NCBI RefSeq assembly: GCF_016862955.1
Contig: NZ_BONY01000022.1
Coordinates: 62,001-126,000 of the forward strand
DNA length: 64,000 bases
Direction of reading: 5' to 3'
Source of the DNA: Rhizocola hellebori
GTDB lineage: Bacteria; Actinomycetota; Actinomycetes; Mycobacteriales; Micromonosporaceae
This document shows positions 27,150 to 34,779 of the stretch, in pieces. The notes below the pieces were generated by a model that saw only the letters and a program-made list of their open reading frames with translations, was not told the DNA's origin and ran no database searches. Both the position numbers and the translations under genes were made by a program. Each line of letters starts with the position of its first letter. Position 1 is the first letter of the stretch.

Positions 27150-28018
27150 GTTGGCTCCTCCGCCAAAAGTGCGATTCGCTCGAGGGACTCTTTCTCACTC
27201 AGCGCAGCTGTCTGGATCCTATCGAATATTTCCAAATACAGCTGTAGCTCTCGTTCCTTATCCAGGAAGAGTCCACCGGTCGCATTCTCAGCGTAGACCA
27301 GAGAGGTACCGTCGGATTCCGGAAAGTCAAGAATCGCGAAGGTACCTTCCATCGCAGCGTGAGCGCCTGCCTCGAAAGGCAGCATCTGTATCACCACATT
27401 GGGCATCGAAGCAGTCGCGCAGAGCCACTTCAGCTGCTCACGCATCACTTTGTCTCCGCCAACCGGACGGCTGATTGCTGCTTCGTCGAGAACCACCTCA
27501 AAGCGGATCGGATCATCCGTTCGAGTGATTAACGATTGACGGCCCATCCGGACACGCAGTCGTTCCGAGTTTTCTTCAGGATCGGCGCTTGGATTGGCCG
27601 CCTTAAATAAAGCCAGCGCATAGTCGGGTGTCTGGAGAAGACCCGGGATAATCTGATGTTCATATGTCCTTATGCGACTAGCTGCGTTCTCATTACCCAC
27701 GTATGCGCTTACCAAAACATTGCTATAGGGATGCCACCAGCTTCGTTCCTTTTCATAGCGACGAGCATCCCTCGCCATGTCCATGACGTCTTTGGCGGTT
27801 TGCCCGGTCACACCGTAAATCTCCAGCAGGTCCCGCACGTCGCGCATGTTCACTGAGCTGTGCCCGGTTTCGATCCGGGAGATCTTAGAGGGGGAACACT
27901 CCATCTTTTGGGCGACTTGGTCCAGCGTGTAGCCCTCCTGCTCGCGCAGTTTCCGCAGAGTGAGGCCTATTCGCCTTCTCCGCATGACTGGCATTTGCTG
28001 GTTAGCCACGGTCCGCAC
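27104..28018 (-). CDS. XRE-family regulator with DUF5753 domain
   Basis: A 304-residue protein. The helix-turn-helix lies at residues about 16-70 (LRKLREQEGYTLDQVAQKMECSPSKISRIETGHSSV), and the C-terminal DUF5753 domain includes YEHQIIPGLLQTPDYALALF, RQSLITRTDDPIRFEVVLDEAA and QLKWLCATASMPNVVIQMLPF. It is the typical partner of the overlapping DUF397 gene. Codons are more AT-rich than in neighbouring genes, consistent with accessory origin. A 14-bp palindrome about 190 bp upstream may be its operator. Confidence 0.9.
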   Translation of the reverse strand: MRTVANQQMPVMRRRRIGLTLRKLREQEGYTLDQVAQKMECSPSKISRIETGHSSVNMRDVRDLLEIYGVTGQTAKDVMDMARDARRYEKERSWWHPYSNVLVSAYVGNENAASRIRTYEHQIIPGLLQTPDYALALFKAANPSADPEENSERLRVRMGRQSLITRTDDPIRFEVVLDEAAISRPVGGDKVMREQLKWLCATASMPNVVIQMLPFEAGAHAAMEGTFAILDFPESDGTSLVYAENATGGLFLDKERELQLYLEIFDRIQTAALSEKESLERIALLAEEPTWKRKWVPTRDTTST

Positions 28019-28210
28019 CTCCGCGACGCAAGACTCGGTGACGCTGGCATCGCGTCACCGAACTGGGGATTTTCCTCCGCCGTGCGAGTCTGCGCCGCCG
28101 AGCGGCCAGAGTTCAAGCATCCGAACGCACAAATCGGAGAGTCTGGCGCGGGGACATACTACTAGGCCCAGGATGTCGCATACCGGACGAACGACACGGT
28201 CGCGCATTTT

Positions 28211-28224
28211 CAAGTTGCAACTTG
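28211..28224. promoter_or_regulatory. Perfect 14-bp palindrome in a divergent intergenic region
   Basis: CAAGTTGCAACTTG is perfectly symmetric and lies in the 312-bp gap between the XRE regulator and the divergent small gene at 28331. Palindromes of this kind are typical XRE operators. The rest of the gap (28019-28330) shows no gene. Confidence 0.45.
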
Positions 28225-28330
28225 CATCGATCATGGTCTTGGTGCAGAGTGTCCGTTATCACCTCTGAGTTGCTCAACGAGACGCCGAGCTTTTTGATAG
28301 CGCACTACCAGTGCGACAGGGGATGGAGAT

Positions 28331-28582
28331 ATGAGTCCACAGGCTGGCGACATCTTGCATGTCACCAAGGAAGCAAGCGTGCAGTTTCTGCACCCGATGC
28401 TATTCCGGGTCATCCGGGTCCACGACTGGCCGACTTATGACGGCTGGATGTGGCTGGACGGCTACCAGCTGAACTCGGCGGGGGACGCAGTGGAGCGGCG
28501 CTCCATCTTCGTGCAGGAGGCTGGCTTGAGAAGAATGGGCGACCGCCTCACCAACCGCCTCATCGGCGTCGGCGCGAGGTAA
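28331..28582 (+). CDS. Small hypothetical protein, possible partner of the XRE/DUF397 locus
   Basis: An 83-residue protein: MSPQAGDILHVTKEASVQFL, then LFRVIRVHDWPTYDGWMWLDGYQLNSAGDAVERRSIFVQEAGLRRM. The Trp- and Val-rich middle suggests a small beta barrel. It is preceded by GGGG/GGAG purine tracts and lies divergent to the XRE-DUF397 pair, a setting in which small conserved actinobacterial proteins are common. No domain is recognised. Confidence 0.65.
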   Translation: MSPQAGDILHVTKEASVQFLHPMLFRVIRVHDWPTYDGWMWLDGYQLNSAGDAVERRSIFVQEAGLRRMGDRLTNRLIGVGAR

Positions 28583-28690
28583 CTTCGCGAAAGTCGTTAT
28601 CTCAGAAGCGAAAGCGGCTTACGATCAGAAGACCCTTTACGGAAATGGATTTGCCCTCGCCTTGGCCCGGCCGCACCTGGGGACGGCGCC

Positions 28691-28966
28691 ATGGACGAAA
28701 ACGCACCACCAACGAACCACTATGGCAAACAGCGGCGACTCGCCGTGGTATGCGGCGCAGCGGTGGCCGCAGCGTTTTTTACGCCCGTCCCGGCAACCGC
28801 CGAGACGACTCCACGACCAGCTCCTGTCACGGTTGCGGTGTCCACAGTGCACCCACCGACGCCTACGCCACCCTTGGCGGGCCTACTCATCTCCACCGGC
28901 ATGATCGGTGTCGGCTTGGCGATGGGCGGACTGGTCGTCGTCACCCATCGCCGCCGTCAATGGTGA
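28691..28966 (+). CDS. Small putative exported or membrane protein
   Basis: A 91-residue reading with a basic N-terminus, a hydrophobic segment (RLAVVCGAAVAAAFFTPVPATAET, signal-like with an ATA-E cleavage site), a Pro/Thr-rich middle, and a C-terminal transmembrane helix (LLISTGMIGVGLAMGGLVVV) followed by HRRRQW. This layout (signal, Pro/Thr spacer, anchor, basic tail) is that of a short surface protein. There is no clear ribosome binding site and no homologue is known to me, so it could be a chance reading. Confidence 0.5.
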   Translation: MDENAPPTNHYGKQRRLAVVCGAAVAAAFFTPVPATAETTPRPAPVTVAVSTVHPPTPTPPLAGLLISTGMIGVGLAMGGLVVVTHRRRQW

Positions 28967-29007
28967 CGGACTAAACCAGTGGCAGCCGGCCGAGGCGTCG
29001 CCGAGCG

Positions 29008-29745
29008 CTAATTCGCCTGGGGCGACGGCGAAGCGCTCACCGATGGCGACGGGCTTGCCACCCCGCCTTTGGAAATCACCAGCGTTACCGTGCTGCCCGC
29101 GGGGACAAGCTCCGCCGGGCCGGGTCGCGTCGCGATGACTTGGTCCTGCGGCGCGGTCGAGTCCTTGAACTCGAACGCATAAGCCAGACCCAGCTTGGTC
29201 AGCTCGGCCGCGGCCTTGTCCTGAGTCATCCCAACCAGTGAGGGCACCTGAACCAGCTGTGCGGTTGGGGAGGCTGTGGGAGATGGAGCGGCTGTGGTGG
29301 GTACCAAGGAAGGAGTGGCCGTAATAACCCCAAGCGTCGGGGTCGAGGTGACGGCCGGCTTAGGAGTGTCGTCACGGTTCATCAGCCACGCCACCAGAAT
29401 GATCACCCCGAGCAGGCCCAGTGCGAGCAAGCCCAGCAGGATCGGCGTCCACCACGTGCGCGGCTGGGCCGGCTCGCCGGTGGGGTAAGGGGCAGCGTCG
29501 CGCGGCGGAGGCGGCACCGGCACGCCGGCCCGGCCGGCCCACGCCGGGCGTGTCGCAGGCTCCTCCGAAGGGGGGATCACCTGGGTCGCGTCCTGGATGA
29601 CGGTCTCGTCGCCGTGCCGCGGCCCCATCCCGTCATCGTCGGTGAACGGATCCATCGGGGCAGTGTGCTCAGCGGCCTTGTCGCCGACTGGATCCTGCCT
29701 GTCGATCGGACGTGTCTCGTCGTCCTCCGGACGCGGCTCAGTCAT
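29008..29745 (-). CDS. Membrane protein with one PASTA domain
   Basis: A 245-residue protein starting MTEPRPEDDETRPIDRQD. An acidic and proline-rich cytoplasmic region (residues 1-95) leads to one transmembrane helix (TPILLGLLALGLLGVIILVAWLM), a Thr/Pro/Ser-rich spacer and a single PASTA domain (VQVPSLVGMTQDKAAAELTKLGLAYAF to GSTVTLVISKGG), then a Ser/Pro tail. It is like the extracellular half of PknB without the kinase. The ATG at 29745 has AGGAGG seven bases upstream. It lies in a two-gene run with another PASTA gene and is preceded by a tandemly duplicated leader. Confidence 0.85.
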   Translation of the reverse strand: MTEPRPEDDETRPIDRQDPVGDKAAEHTAPMDPFTDDDGMGPRHGDETVIQDATQVIPPSEEPATRPAWAGRAGVPVPPPPRDAAPYPTGEPAQPRTWWTPILLGLLALGLLGVIILVAWLMNRDDTPKPAVTSTPTLGVITATPSLVPTTAAPSPTASPTAQLVQVPSLVGMTQDKAAAELTKLGLAYAFEFKDSTAPQDQVIATRPGPAELVPAGSTVTLVISKGGVASPSPSVSASPSPQAN

Positions 29746-29942
29746 GCCATTGCCTCCTGCCGTCGGCAATCGCCTGCGGCGAACGCATGACCGAATCCCA
29801 ATCTCACGATGACCTCGACAAGCTCGGTCATGCCCATTGCCTCCTGCCGTCGGCAACCGCCTGCGGCGAACGCATGACCGAATCCCAATCTCACGATGAC
29901 CTCGACAAGCTCGGTCATGCCCATCGCCTCCTGCCGTCGGCC
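29741..29942 (-). repeat. Tandem 86/87-bp repeat, two full copies and one partial
   Basis: Copies are 29741-29826 (86 bp), 29827-29913 (87 bp) and the start of a third at 29914-29942. The first two differ by one missing base and one transition. Read on the minus strand, each copy ends in AGGAGG followed at 7-8 bases by an ATG, so the ribosome binding site and start codon of the PASTA gene are duplicated twice. No copy was noticed elsewhere in the window. Confidence 0.95.
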
Positions 29943-29978
29943 ATCACTGGGTGAAGGCATGATGGAATCCTCGGCCAT
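29742..29978 (-). CDS. Possible leader ORF spanning the tandem repeat
   Basis: A 78-codon reading starts at ATG 29978, with AGGAA seven bases upstream, and runs through both repeat copies, giving two copies of MTELVEVIVRLGFGHAFAAG in frame. It ends with TGA overlapping the ATG of the PASTA gene (ATGA). It may be a translated leader that couples translation of the PASTA gene to the upstream one, or simply a relic of duplication of the gene start. No family match is known. Confidence 0.35.
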   Translation of the reverse strand: MAEDSIMPSPSDGRRQEAMGMTELVEVIVRLGFGHAFAAGGCRRQEAMGMTELVEVIVRLGFGHAFAAGDCRRQEAMA

Positions 29979-30010
29979 ATGTCCGTTCCTATCATCTTTG
30001 CCGCGAACGC

Positions 30011-30628
30011 TCAGGATGCCGCGCAGTAGAGCTGGACCTCGTCGTTCCACTTCAGCTCGGTGAAGGCCGGCGGCTCGGTCTTGCTCACGGTGCCCTTGTT
30101 CTGGTTGGGGTAGGTGACCCGGAAGCCCGCATTGACCAGGATGTCCTTGCCCTCGGTGCACGTCTTGCCGGCCAGCGGCGGAACAGACAGCTTGAGCGGC
30201 GGCCCGGCCACGTGCAGGACGACGGTCAGCCCGGGCCACACGAACTCCTTGGCCTCCGGGATGGTGCGCATCACCGTGCCGGCCGGCTTGCCGTTGGCGG
30301 GCTCGTCGAACTTCACCGTGACCCCGAGCCTCTTGTCGAACGCCTGCTGGCGCGCCTCCTGGAACTTCCTGCCCACCAGGTCGGGCATCTCGAAGGAATC
30401 GGTCCGGTGTGGAGTGACCGAGGCGGTCGGCGAGGGGGTGACCGAGCGGCTGACCGCCGGCGACGGGGCCCGCGACGGGGAGGAGGAGACACTCGGCGTC
30501 GCGGTCGGTTCGCTGCTGGCCAGCTCCGTGCCGGCGGCAAGCCACCCGATCGACCAGCCCACGAGGCCTAGCACGACCAGAGTCGTCACGAACGCGGCGG
30601 TTGCCGCCGGGCTGAATCCTCGTTTCAC
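30011..30628 (-). CDS. Exported PASTA-domain protein
   Basis: A 205-residue protein. An N-terminal transmembrane or signal segment (TAAFVTTLVVLGLVGWSIGWLAA) is followed by a Ser/Thr/Pro-rich spacer (residues about 38-78) and two PASTA-like units: EMPDLVGRKFQEARQQAFDKRLGVTVKF to WPGLTVVLHVAG, and SVPPLAGKTCTEGKDILVNAGFRVTYP to the C-terminus. Two cysteines (in KTCTEG and LYCAAS) could form a disulfide across the second unit. PASTA domains bind peptidoglycan. It is cotranscribed with the second PASTA gene across the leader repeat. Confidence 0.82.
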   Translation of the reverse strand: MKRGFSPAATAAFVTTLVVLGLVGWSIGWLAAGTELASSEPTATPSVSSSPSRAPSPAVSRSVTPSPTASVTPHRTDSFEMPDLVGRKFQEARQQAFDKRLGVTVKFDEPANGKPAGTVMRTIPEAKEFVWPGLTVVLHVAGPPLKLSVPPLAGKTCTEGKDILVNAGFRVTYPNQNKGTVSKTEPPAFTELKWNDEVQLYCAAS

Positions 30629-30736
30629 GACTGACCTCGCTGTAGCGCGCAGTTAACCCGATGGAGTGTGTATCTACGCCTGGAAGAGTAGACCTTCCAC
30701 ACGAGCCGATCTCGTGTTGACGCGGCGTGCTGGATA

Positions 30737-31702
30737 ATGGTCGGCATGCCCCCGTCCCGCATAGTTCGAGCGATCACCATCGCCTTCGGAGCCGCCGCCG
30801 CGGCCGGTGCCGCGCAGCTTGGCATCGGCTATGGCCTGGGCGTTTTCTCCTGGGTGCCTACCGTCAACGGTGTTGATGAAGCCGCCTGGCTGGCGAGCCT
30901 GGCCTGGACAGTGTGGATCTCCGCAACCTCCGTGGTGATCGGCACAGTGGCCGCTGACCGTCTGGGACTTGCCAGTGTCGGATTGACGCCATTGGGCCGC
31001 ACCATGTGGCGGGGCACCCTCGCCATCGCCGCTTCGCTCGGCGGGCTCATCGTCGTAGCGCTGACGGCGGTGCCGGCACGTGCCACGCAGCGGCCGGACA
31101 CCTTCGCGCCGCAGATGATAGTGGGCACCTACGCGGTCGCCGGTGTCATCTTCGGCCTGGTGGTGGCCTTGATCGCGGTGAACATTCCAGCCATAGCCAG
31201 CAATGTCACCATCACCTCGGCCTGGCTCTGGCTGGTCGCGGTGGTGGCCACCCTCGACGGCGCCGCCGCCAACCGCGACCCGGAAGTCGTCCAGCTGGGT
31301 GTGTGGCAGGTCACCACCAGCGGGCCGTGGTTTCACAGCATCTATGTCCCGGGCAGCCTGCTGGCCGCCGGATCGGCGATCGTCATCGGCGCCCTGGCCG
31401 CGTGGCCGGCCGCCAACCGCGGCACCAACCTGATCGGGGTCGCGCTTTCGGGGGCCGCCGGGCCGGCCGTGATCGCCGGGGCCTATCTGCTCGCCGCGCC
31501 GGTGCTCAAGGGGGTCAAGCCGGAGCAGCTCTCCGCGCACCTGGTCGCGCCCTACGCGGTGATCGCCGGGCTGATCGGCTCTGTCCTGGTCGCCGCGCTA
31601 GCGGGGGCTGGGCGACGGAGACTTGCCGGGCGAAGCGCCAACTACAAGCAGCCCGGCGCTGTCAGCGCCGCGCAGCCGAAGGTAGCCAGCGATGCGGTCT
31701 AG
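30737..31702 (+). CDS. Polytopic membrane protein of unknown function
   Basis: A 321-residue protein with about seven or eight hydrophobic helices, with Ala/Val/Gly composition throughout and a positively charged C-terminus (GAGRRRLAGRSANYKQ). Segments such as EAAWLASLAWTVWISATSVVIGTVAADRLG look like a conserved actinobacterial membrane protein, but I cannot name a family. Start at ATG 30737 or 30746. Its last 105 bp overlap the 3' end of the convergent CapA-like gene, so both stops lie inside the other gene. Confidence 0.72.
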   Translation: MVGMPPSRIVRAITIAFGAAAAAGAAQLGIGYGLGVFSWVPTVNGVDEAAWLASLAWTVWISATSVVIGTVAADRLGLASVGLTPLGRTMWRGTLAIAASLGGLIVVALTAVPARATQRPDTFAPQMIVGTYAVAGVIFGLVVALIAVNIPAIASNVTITSAWLWLVAVVATLDGAAANRDPEVVQLGVWQVTTSGPWFHSIYVPGSLLAAGSAIVIGALAAWPAANRGTNLIGVALSGAAGPAVIAGAYLLAAPVLKGVKPEQLSAHLVAPYAVIAGLIGSVLVAALAGAGRRRLAGRSANYKQPGAVSAAQPKVASDAV

Positions 31703-32836
31703 CGTCGTCTGATAGGTCTTGCGGGCGGTGGCCGTCAGCGTCTGGTCGACGGCCGCCTTCGGCAGCTCGATGATGCGCACCTTGGGTGTGAGCTGTGTCC
31801 AGGTGGCGATCGCCTCGGTCTTGGACACCTGCCACTTGCCCGGCTGGTTCTCGGTCAGGGTCAGGCGGGCCATCATTCCTTCCCGGCTTTTGTCGAAGTT
31901 TTCCGAGTGACGGGCAATCTCGTTGCCCAGGCCGTAGATGGCCCATTTGTCACCGATGCGCTCCATCGCCTGTACGGAATGGGTGTGGTGGCCAAGGATC
32001 AGGTCGATCTCCGGCGTTGCCAGCAGCTCCTTCGCCCAGCGCTCCTGGTCCTCATTGGGCTCGTGCTGGTACTCGGTTCCCCAGTGCATGCTGACCACCA
32101 CGAGATCTGCCTTGGCGTCCTTGGCCCGCTTCGCCGCCGCCTTGATCTGCGCGGGATCGATCTGGTTGGCCATCCATTCCTTGCCGCTGGGGCGTTTCAC
32201 TCCGTACCCATATGAGTAGGACAGATGGGCGATCTTCACGCCGCGCACGTCGTAGACCTTGATGGTGTCGGCTTCCTCCACCGTGCGGGCGGTGCCGGCG
32301 TGGCCCAGCCCGGCCTTGTCCATCGCGTCGAGGGTGCGGGTGATCCCCTCCGCTCCCTTGTCGAGCGCATGGTTTCCCGCGGTCGAGCAGCCGTCGAAGC
32401 CCGCTTTCTTAAGCCCGTCAAGGATTTCCGGAGGCGCATTGAAAAGCGGGAATCCAGCCGGGGTCGAGCCCGCGGCCGCGATCGGCACCTCCAGGTGGCA
32501 CAGCGCCAGATCGGCAGCGGTGATGGTCGCCGTCACCGACTCGAACATCGGCAGGAAGTTGTAGCCCTTCCCGTTGGCGTCGGCTTTGGCCTGCTCCCAA
32601 ATCGGTGGGTGGACGATGACGTCGCCCGCCGCGAGCAGGGTCACCTGGCGTGGGCCGGCCAGCGCGCTCGCCGTCGGGCTCGGGCCCGAGGTGGGCTGCA
32701 ATGAGGGTTTGGCTTGGGCGTCGCGCAGATGAAGGGTGAACCCGTAACCCACCAGACCACACCCGAGCGCCGTCGCCACCAGCGCCAGTAACACTGGGCC
32801 GGTGCGCCGTCTTCTGCGCCGGGACCGGTGGTTCAT
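31598..32836 (-). CDS. CapA-family (poly-gamma-glutamate synthesis) metallophosphatase-like protein
   Basis: A 412-residue protein with an Arg-rich N-terminus, a transmembrane or signal segment (VLLALVATALGCGLVGYGF) and a calcineurin-like CapA domain. Motifs include LLAAGDVIVHPPI, ADLALCHLEVPI, GFDGCSTAGNHALDKGAEGI, VVVSMHWGTEYQHEP and LILGHHTHSVQAM, the metal-binding Asp, Asn and His series. CapA proteins act in capsule or cell-wall polymer metabolism, and many actinobacteria carry such homologues without cap genes. The C-terminal SPGKSPSPSPR is low complexity and lies in the overlap with the convergent gene. Confidence 0.9.
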   Translation of the reverse strand: MNHRSRRRRRRTGPVLLALVATALGCGLVGYGFTLHLRDAQAKPSLQPTSGPSPTASALAGPRQVTLLAAGDVIVHPPIWEQAKADANGKGYNFLPMFESVTATITAADLALCHLEVPIAAAGSTPAGFPLFNAPPEILDGLKKAGFDGCSTAGNHALDKGAEGITRTLDAMDKAGLGHAGTARTVEEADTIKVYDVRGVKIAHLSYSYGYGVKRPSGKEWMANQIDPAQIKAAAKRAKDAKADLVVVSMHWGTEYQHEPNEDQERWAKELLATPEIDLILGHHTHSVQAMERIGDKWAIYGLGNEIARHSENFDKSREGMMARLTLTENQPGKWQVSKTEAIATWTQLTPKVRIIELPKAAVDQTLTATARKTYQTTLDRIAGYLRLRGADSAGLLVVGASPGKSPSPSPR

Positions 32837-32859
32837 CGAGTTAGATTACTGCAAAAATT

Positions 32860-34392
32860 TCAATAGCTCCTCATACGATCCTCTGACCCGACGCGCTGGC
32901 CCGGCGGCGGAATCTCCACCTCGACCGGCCAGGTGTGCACCGGCTCGTTCAGGCGCTGGAGCTCCTCGTAACGGGCGAGCATCATGCGCATGGCCAGCGG
33001 GCGCGTGTAGCCGTGTTCCTCCAGGCGCTGAACCATGGCGACCTGCCATGCGGAGCCGTTCTGCCCTGTCCGGCAACGCTGTTCGATGATGCCGAGCATC
33101 CTGTCGCGCAGACCCGGATCGACGCCGAAGTGGTCAAGGCCCTCGGCGGCACGGGGTAGCAGAACATCGAGCAGGAGCTCGGGTACGCGGATCTCGCCGA
33201 TGGTCGGCCACCATACGGGCGCGTTGATTCCCCTTCTCGCCGCGGCGTGGAAGTTGTCCTCGGCGACACTGAACGGCATTTGTGTCCATAGTGGACGATC
33301 GTCGTCGGCGAGCGCCTTCACCAGCCCGAAGTAGAGGGCCGCGTTGGCCATCATGTCCACGACGGTAGGCCCGGCCGGCAGCACCCGGTTTTCCACGCGC
33401 AGGTGCGGCCGTCCCGCCATGATGTCGTAGACGGGACGGTTCCACCGATAGACCGTGCCGTTGTGCAGGCGAAGCTCGGCGAGCTTGGGCACGCCGCCGT
33501 TGCGGAAGACCTCGAGCGGGTCCTCCTGATCCGATATGGACAGCAGAGGCGGGAAGTATCGGACGTTCTCCTCGAACAGATCGAAGATCGAGGTGATCCA
33601 GCGCTCGCCGAACCACACCCGCGGTCGAACCCCCTGTGCCTTCAGCTCGTCCGGCCGGGTATCGGTGGCCTGCTCGAAGAGAGCTATCCGGGTCTCGGCC
33701 CACAGCTGGTGGCCGAACAGGTAAGGCGAGTTGGCGCCGACCGCCACCTGGACGCCGGCCAGGACCTGGGAGGCGTTCCAGTAGTTGGCGAAGTCGCCGG
33801 GCGCCACCTGCAGATGGAACTGCAAGCTCGTGCACGCCGCCTCGGGTGCGATCGACTCGGTGCGGGTGCGCAGATGGTCGACGCCCCGAATGTCCAGCCC
33901 GATGTGTTCTCCGCGCACGGTAAGGATTTCCTCGTTGAGGACGCGGTAGCGGCCGTTGACCGAGAGGTTGCCGGGCACGGTGTGGTCGGGGGTCAGCGTG
34001 GGCAGGACGCCGATCATGATGATCGAGGCGTCGAATGCGGCCGCATGATGGTTGGCCCGAGCCAGCGCCTCGCTGATGTAGTCGTTGTAGTCGGCCAGCC
34101 CGGTCTTCTCGATCAGCCGGGGCGGCACGTTCAGCTCGAGGTTGAACTGACCCAGCTCGGTCTGGAAGCCGGGATCATTCATGGCCTCAAGCACGTCGGC
34201 GTTGCGCATGGCCGGCTGGTGAACCCGGTCGACAAGGTTGAGCTCGATCTCCAGGCCTGTCATGGGATGGTCCGCGTCGAACGCGAAGTCATCCAACATC
34301 AACGCGAAGACATCGAGGCATCGCCGCACCTTGTAGCGGTATGTCGCACGCTCTTCGCGCGTGAAGGTCCCTTGCGAGATCTCTTTGCCCAT
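32860..34392 (-). CDS. Glutamate-cysteine ligase family (GCS2) protein
   Basis: A 510-residue protein of the GCS2/COG2170-like carboxylate-amine ligase group. TGLEIELNLVD has the family's E-x-E metal-binding strand; LNEEILTVRGEHIGLDIRG, ACTSLQFHLQVAPGDFANYWNAS and GRPHLRVENRVLPAGPTVVDMMANAALYFGL are further conserved blocks. The family forms gamma-glutamyl amide bonds using ATP. The true amine substrate is unknown; mycothiol-producing actinobacteria do not use it for glutathione. It stands just upstream of the CapA-like gene, separated by 23 bp. Confidence 0.85.
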   Translation of the reverse strand: MGKEISQGTFTREERATYRYKVRRCLDVFALMLDDFAFDADHPMTGLEIELNLVDRVHQPAMRNADVLEAMNDPGFQTELGQFNLELNVPPRLIEKTGLADYNDYISEALARANHHAAAFDASIIMIGVLPTLTPDHTVPGNLSVNGRYRVLNEEILTVRGEHIGLDIRGVDHLRTRTESIAPEAACTSLQFHLQVAPGDFANYWNASQVLAGVQVAVGANSPYLFGHQLWAETRIALFEQATDTRPDELKAQGVRPRVWFGERWITSIFDLFEENVRYFPPLLSISDQEDPLEVFRNGGVPKLAELRLHNGTVYRWNRPVYDIMAGRPHLRVENRVLPAGPTVVDMMANAALYFGLVKALADDDRPLWTQMPFSVAEDNFHAAARRGINAPVWWPTIGEIRVPELLLDVLLPRAAEGLDHFGVDPGLRDRMLGIIEQRCRTGQNGSAWQVAMVQRLEEHGYTRPLAMRMMLARYEELQRLNEPVHTWPVEVEIPPPGQRVGSEDRMRSY

Positions 34393-34779
34393 GCTGTCCT
34401 CCCCGACGCAGGGTGACCGAGTGAACTCTCAGAGTACTTTCCAGGGACGACAATCTAATCGGGTGGTCCGTGCCGATTCATGTCCGAGCGGCGTCGCAGC
34501 CTCCCCACTTGGGAAGTACCGGCAGAATCCCCGGCAGAATTGGTGCAGACTCCCCGCGGATGACCTTAAAAAGGGCAAAAGCTGTGGCGCATGGTTGCTA
34601 CTTTCGAGATCCCTTGGGGAGGACGACCCGCAGCTCAGAACCAGCCAATGGTTCTGATGGAGAGGCAGCGGCGGGTAGGCCGGGGTGTTCCGAAAGGAAC
34701 TCATGCGGGGGCATGAACGGCGCGGACGGAGACGACGGGAACAGGGGCATATCGTCGGGGGGTCCGTCCGCGCCACTCC
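34393..34779. other. Intergenic region without a supported gene
   Basis: This 387-bp stretch separates the GCS2 gene start from the stop of the NB-ARC regulator. I see only a short CCGGCAGAAT direct repeat (near 34509 and 34523) and no ORF with a ribosome binding site and protein-like composition. It presumably holds the GCS2 promoter. Confidence 0.6.

Noticed and set aside
29741..29942. Repeat array considered as a CRISPR-like array
   Set aside because: Units are 86/87 bp, contiguous without variable spacers, and include a start codon and ribosome binding site; no cas genes.
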